A DNA stretch of 8,985 nucleotides from NCBI GenBank assembly GCA_016292455.1, contig JAEDIL010000073.1, positions 1 through 8,985 on the forward strand. Direction: 5' to 3'. Shown here one piece after another: positions 5,612 to 8,985 of this stretch (positions within the stretch are counted from its first letter, which is position 1; the number at the start of each line of letters is the position of its first letter). The notes beneath the pieces are model-generated. The model did not search any database. It was given only the letters and a program-made list of their open reading frames with translations, and had not been told where the DNA came from. Both the position numbers and the translations under genes were made by a program. The stretch is from Clostridiaceae bacterium. Its GTDB lineage: Bacteria > Bacillota > Clostridia > Oscillospirales > Acutalibacteraceae.

Positions 5612-8600
5612 GGTGCCGGGCTTAGTGGCAGTTGTCAGCTGAGTATAAACGCTTGAAGAAACTTTCTTTCCGTCAATCATTTTATATGCTGTTACTCTGA
5701 CCTTATAGGTTGTGCCCTTTGAAAGCTTTGTGAATTCAGCCGATGTCTTTGTGGTATAAACTGTTTTGACAGCCTTACCGCTTGACGTATAAAGCGTAAC
5801 CTTATATCCGTCCGCTCCCGTGACTGCTTTCCATGTTGCCTTGATTGAAGCTGATGTCTGGGTTGCGGTCAGCTTGCTTGTCTTTGAGGGCAGAATGTTG
5901 AAATAGAGCGTCTTTGTGCCGGTGTAATTGCCTTTGAAGGTGACCGTAACGGCATATTTTCCCGTGTTCTTGCAGCCGGAAGCATAAGAAACAGTATAGT
6001 CTGTTCCGTTTTCGAGGGTTGTGCCTTTGCTGTTCTTTACAGTCACAGTCGGCTTCTGCGCTTTACCGTTATAGGTGTAGGAAGTTTTTGAAAGCTTGAT
6101 TGAGGAAGCTTTGTAAATCGGTGTTGTTTTTGAAACCTTGCTGCATACCGTGCAGGCGGTGACGATTTTGCCGTCTTTTGTGGTGGTTGCTTTGGTTGTG
6201 GTTGTCTCGTATGAGTGAGACTTCTTTTCAACGGTCTGCTGAGCGACCATAATCTCGCCACAAGCTGAGCAGTGCTTGCCCTCTGTCAGACCTGTTTCGG
6301 TGCAGGTGGCGGCAACAGCCTTGTCGGTTACAGGTGTGTGACCGGTTGCGGGAATTACTTCCTGAGCTTTGAGAACCGCATCACATACAGAGCACTTCTT
6401 ACCCTCCGTGAGACCTGCTTCGGTGCAGGTTGCGGCAACAGCCTTGTCGGTCACAGGTGTGTGACCGGTTGCGGGAATTACTTCCTGAGCTTTGAGAACC
6501 GTATCACATACAGAGCAGTGCTTGCCCTCCGTGAGACCTTCTTCGGTGCAGGTTGCCGGAACGGCAGCAATAACCTCTTCCTTGTGACCGAGAGCAGGCG
6601 AGGTTTTTTCTGTCCGACTGAGCTCGGCGTTGCAGACAGAGCAATATGTAACTTCGTCATAAGAGCCGCTGTTTGTGCAGGTCGCCGGCACTTCATTTTC
6701 TGTTTTAACCTTTGTTTTGTTGTGAGCGCAGCCCTTTGTAACTCTTCCAACATCATTGTCATCAGTCAATACATATCCGGAAGGAACATATATGAAAGAG
6801 GTCTGAACAAGGTCGAAATCGCCGGATTTGGGCATCAGATAGTATACCGTGTCAAGCCGGTATTCCTTTTCTCCGGGCAGAAGCTTATCCTTGATTGTGT
6901 TCTGCTCCGTGCTTGCTCCGATTTTTTCGCACTCTTCGGCGTTATTCGGATCATATTTATACTCAGATTTGTTCAGGATTTCATGGCTGCTTGTTGCTTC
7001 TGAAATCATGTGAATATCAACCGGTGAAGCTATTCTGAGCATTGCAGCGAAACGATCTGATGAAACACTGTCCTTTGATTCAACATGATACGGTGCTTCA
7101 ATTTTGTAGACGTTCCAGAGCGTATTGCTGTCGCCGTCAAATGCTTTTTCAACATTTGTTTCAACAAGTGAACAATTTTTATCAACGGAAACTTTGCTGT
7201 TTTCATCCCAGGAGGGAACAAAGCCCGGTGAAACAAGCTTTATTCTGCCGGGGCAAGTAGCCTTGATGTAGTAGTACTCACCGATACAGAAATTGTAGAC
7301 TGCACCGGAGCCGTCACCGTCGCCGTAGCCTTCGGATCTGACAGGTAATCCGTTTGCCGTATAGATTTCATAATCCATGCCACAGGCAGAAGACGAATTC
7401 GGCTCATCAGAGTATGAAGTTATCCGGAAGCTGCGGTCGCAGGCTCTGAATTTAAGCCACTTCGGACTGCTTTCAGAAGCATCAACATGAACCCAGCTGT
7501 CATAGCCTATCTGCTCTGCATCATCGGGGATTTCTGCAACTTCCGAGTCGGAATGAGCGTATATTGAACAGCTGTAATACTCATGAGCGTAAGTGCCGTC
7601 CCATCTTATTTCAAATTCCAGTTCATTCCAGCCGCCGGGGCAGGATACCGTACCTGTCAGACGACCGTTTTGGTCAAGCATGAGCCCATCGGGAACGGAA
7701 ATCACATCAATACTGTGCGAATGACCTTTATCCGAGAACAGAACAAGCTGATAATCAACCTCCTGTTCGATTGCAAAATTCAGCGAAAAGCTGTTTAAAT
7801 AGCAGGTGGGCAGATCGGTTTCCTGCGTCGGTGTTTCTTCAACATTTACGGTGAAGACGCCGCTGACACCGCTAAGAGTTACGGTGCCCTCGTTGATTCC
7901 TGTTTTATCAAGTATGATATGGTATTCCGGATAAACACTGAATTTTTCAAAGATTTCCTTTTCATTTCCGGAGAAAACACTGCCGTCGGTCAGGCGAACG
8001 GTATAAATTATGTTGTGGCTATTGACATATTCGTTGCTTGAACAAAATTCATCGTGTTCTTTGCAGGTATCCAGTTCGCAATCGTAACCGACATAAAGCG
8101 GATACTTGTAGCAGGCGGAAACTGAATCGACCGGGTTCTTGACGATTGTGAAAGGAACTTCACATTCTCTTCCCATATATTTGACAGTCATAACGTGGTC
8201 TCCCACGGTCAGCGGGTTTTCATACGATTGATTAAATGAATTGAATATATTCTCAGTCAGAACGGTTCCGTCGGCGCTGACGAAATCCCAGCATTCAATA
8301 TCTTCACAATAGGCATACGTGTAATCAACCGAACCTCTTTCGTCGTTGTAATTGACGGTGAAAGCATTTCCTTTGCTGTATATTGACGGTTGATAGTAGC
8401 AAAACCACTGACCGTCAATATACTCATCACCGGTTTCTTCATCACATACCCAATGGTCTTCATAATAGCCGTCAACGCCCTCCATCAGAACAATCGGCTC
8501 TGTCGGGGTGAAAGAGATTGAATCAACCGGATTTTTGACGATTGTGAAAGGAACAGCACATTCTCTTCCCATGTACCTGATAGGCATAATGTGGTCTCCC

Positions 8601-8985
8601 ACCGTCAGCGGTTTTTCATACGATTGAATAAATGAACTCGTTATATACTCGCCGAGAACGGTTCCGTCGGTGCTGACGAAATCCCAGCCTTCAATGTCTT
8701 CACAATAGGCATACGTATAATCAACCGAACCTCTTTCGTCGTTGTAATTGACGGTGAAAACATTGCCTTCTCTGTAAATTGACGGCTTATAGTAGTAGAA
8801 CCACCGACCGTCAATATACTCATCACCGGTTTCTTCATCACATACCCAATGGTCTTCATAATAGCCGTCAACATCCTCTGTCAGGACAAACGGCTTTGCC
8901 GGAGTGAAAGAAATTGAATCAACCGGATTTTTGACGATTGTGAAAGGAACTTCACATTCTCTTCCCATGTATCTGACAGGCATAA
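5531..8985 (-). CDS. Giant secreted repeat protein (Ig-like, CxxC repeats, MBG-like, Fn3), 5' partial and frameshifted
   Basis: The protein enters from the right edge: the ATG at 8983 aligns with an internal Met of the downstream repeats, so it is not the start. Over 1,150 visible residues, counted from that Met, it holds 132-residue tandem repeats (1-264, with a partial third to about 289), Ig-like sequence (to about 385), a putative-Ig segment with VPDGLMLDQNGRLTGTV (about 430-446), a PPC-like region (about 480-585), an unassigned linker (590-750), CxxC repeats (752-954), an MBG-like domain (956-1031, YTYNGKAQKPTVTVKN), one Fn3 domain (1034-1119) and the start of a second. The last 11 residues, CLLVPGKACFL, come from the fold-back insertion and replace the rest of that Fn3. 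No enzyme motif, sortase signal or membrane anchor is visible. It is probably extracellular, with a structural or binding role. Only the C-terminal end is lost, so the product may still be made. Confidence 0.85.
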   Translation of the reverse strand, partial: MPVRYMGRECEVPFTIVKNPVDSISFTPAKPFVLTEDVDGYYEDHWVCDEETGDEYIDGRWFYYYKPSIYREGNVFTVNYNDERGSVDYTYAYCEDIEGWDFVSTDGTVLGEYITSSFIQSYEKPLTVGDHIMPIRYMGRECAVPFTIVKNPVDSISFTPTEPIVLMEGVDGYYEDHWVCDEETGDEYIDGQWFCYYQPSIYSKGNAFTVNYNDERGSVDYTYAYCEDIECWDFVSADGTVLTENIFNSFNQSYENPLTVGDHVMTVKYMGRECEVPFTIVKNPVDSVSACYKYPLYVGYDCELDTCKEHDEFCSSNEYVNSHNIIYTVRLTDGSVFSGNEKEIFEKFSVYPEYHIILDKTGINEGTVTLSGVSGVFTVNVEETPTQETDLPTCYLNSFSLNFAIEQEVDYQLVLFSDKGHSHSIDVISVPDGLMLDQNGRLTGTVSCPGGWNELEFEIRWDGTYAHEYYSCSIYAHSDSEVAEIPDDAEQIGYDSWVHVDASESSPKWLKFRACDRSFRITSYSDEPNSSSACGMDYEIYTANGLPVRSEGYGDGDGSGAVYNFCIGEYYYIKATCPGRIKLVSPGFVPSWDENSKVSVDKNCSLVETNVEKAFDGDSNTLWNVYKIEAPYHVESKDSVSSDRFAAMLRIASPVDIHMISEATSSHEILNKSEYKYDPNNAEECEKIGASTEQNTIKDKLLPGEKEYRLDTVYYLMPKSGDFDLVQTSFIYVPSGYVLTDDNDVGRVTKGCAHNKTKVKTENEVPATCTNSGSYDEVTYCSVCNAELSRTEKTSPALGHKEEVIAAVPATCTEEGLTEGKHCSVCDTVLKAQEVIPATGHTPVTDKAVAATCTEAGLTEGKKCSVCDAVLKAQEVIPATGHTPVTDKAVAATCTETGLTEGKHCSACGEIMVAQQTVEKKSHSYETTTTKATTTKDGKIVTACTVCSKVSKTTPIYKASSIKLSKTSYTYNGKAQKPTVTVKNSKGTTLENGTDYTVSYASGCKNTGKYAVTVTFKGNYTGTKTLYFNILPSKTSKLTATQTSASIKATWKAVTGADGYKVTLYTSSGKAVKTVYTTKTSAEFTKLSKGTTYKVRVTAYKMIDGKKVSSSVYTQLTTATKPGTPTLKVTAGSKKASLSCLLVPGKACFL
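6218..6586 (-). repeat. Tandem 123-bp repeats encoding 41-residue CxxC units
   Basis: Three consecutive 41-residue units (about 6464-6586, 6341-6463, 6218-6340) follow the pattern H-x11-ATCTExGLTEGK(K/H)CSxC. More diverged units flank them on both sides (CAHNKTKV... before, HSYETTTT... after). Each has a lone Cys, a CxxC pair and a conserved His, which could form a zinc or disulfide site. Such units are common in clostridial surface proteins. The adjacent copies are nearly identical in DNA over long stretches, pointing to recent duplication or gene conversion. Confidence 0.85.
8117..8985 (-). repeat. 396-bp tandem repeat encoding 132-residue units
   Basis: The motif YMGREC(E/A)VPFTIVKNPVDS recurs exactly every 396 bases (Met codons at 8981-8983, 8585-8587 and 8189-8191). 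Two full units (8588-8983 and 8192-8587) are followed by the first 25 residues of a third (8117-8191), after which the sequence diverges. The units include the acidic, aromatic segment DGYYEDHWVCDEETGDEYIDG. Long stretches are identical in DNA, for example 8421-8474 against 8817-8870. More units probably lie beyond the window. Confidence 0.9.

Noticed and set aside
6218..6586. CRISPR-like regular repeats
   Set aside because: Units are 123 bases, contiguous without unique spacers, in frame and protein-coding.
6272..7003. Plus-strand ORF of 243 codons with internal repeats
   Set aside because: It is the antisense shadow of the CxxC repeats; its repeats mirror the 123-bp periodicity of the real minus-strand gene.

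Overview
The window looks like chromosomal DNA from a Gram-positive Clostridia-type anaerobe, most likely a gut Ruminococcaceae/Oscillospiraceae relative. This is inferred from the moderate base composition, strong GGAGG-type ribosome binding sites, large secreted multidomain proteins built from prealbumin-like, CxxC-repeat, MBG-like and Fn3 modules, and a MKKxYxKP-type small peptide beside a radical SAM/SPASM enzyme. No rRNA, tRNA, CRISPR array or transposase is visible.

Left half, plus strand (1-4976): a tightly packed, probably single transcript. It starts inside a large surface or secreted protein whose N-terminus lies outside the window. It continues with an 87-residue precursor-like peptide, a radical SAM/SPASM enzyme, a stand-alone PqqD-like protein, an HPr-kinase-like P-loop protein and a small soluble S24/S26-type serine peptidase. 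Intergenic gaps are 14, 9, -4, 3 and -1 bases. I read the last five genes as a biosynthetic cassette for a ribosomally made, post-translationally modified peptide. The PqqD-like protein would bind the leader and present it to the radical SAM enzyme. The kinase would phosphorylate the peptide or a partner, and the peptidase would remove the leader. No exporter is seen. The product and the exact chemistry are unknown.

Middle (4977-5256): no gene. It holds an imperfect stem-loop that overlaps the last stop codon, some weak inverted repeats, and a perfect 16-bp hairpin with A and T runs that can end transcription from both directions.

Right half, minus strand (5257-8985): one very large secreted-type repeat protein, convergent with the cassette and running off the right edge. 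Its order is 132-residue tandem repeats, Ig/PPC-like regions, a block of roughly 41-residue CxxC repeats, an MBG-like domain and two Fn3 domains. Within the last Fn3 domain an 82-base fold-back insertion (an inverted copy plus a direct copy of local sequence, with 3- and 5-base microhomologies at the two junctions) shifts the frame. The protein is therefore split into a truncated main ORF and a 3' remnant. This is either a real template-switch mutation or a sequencing/assembly chimera.
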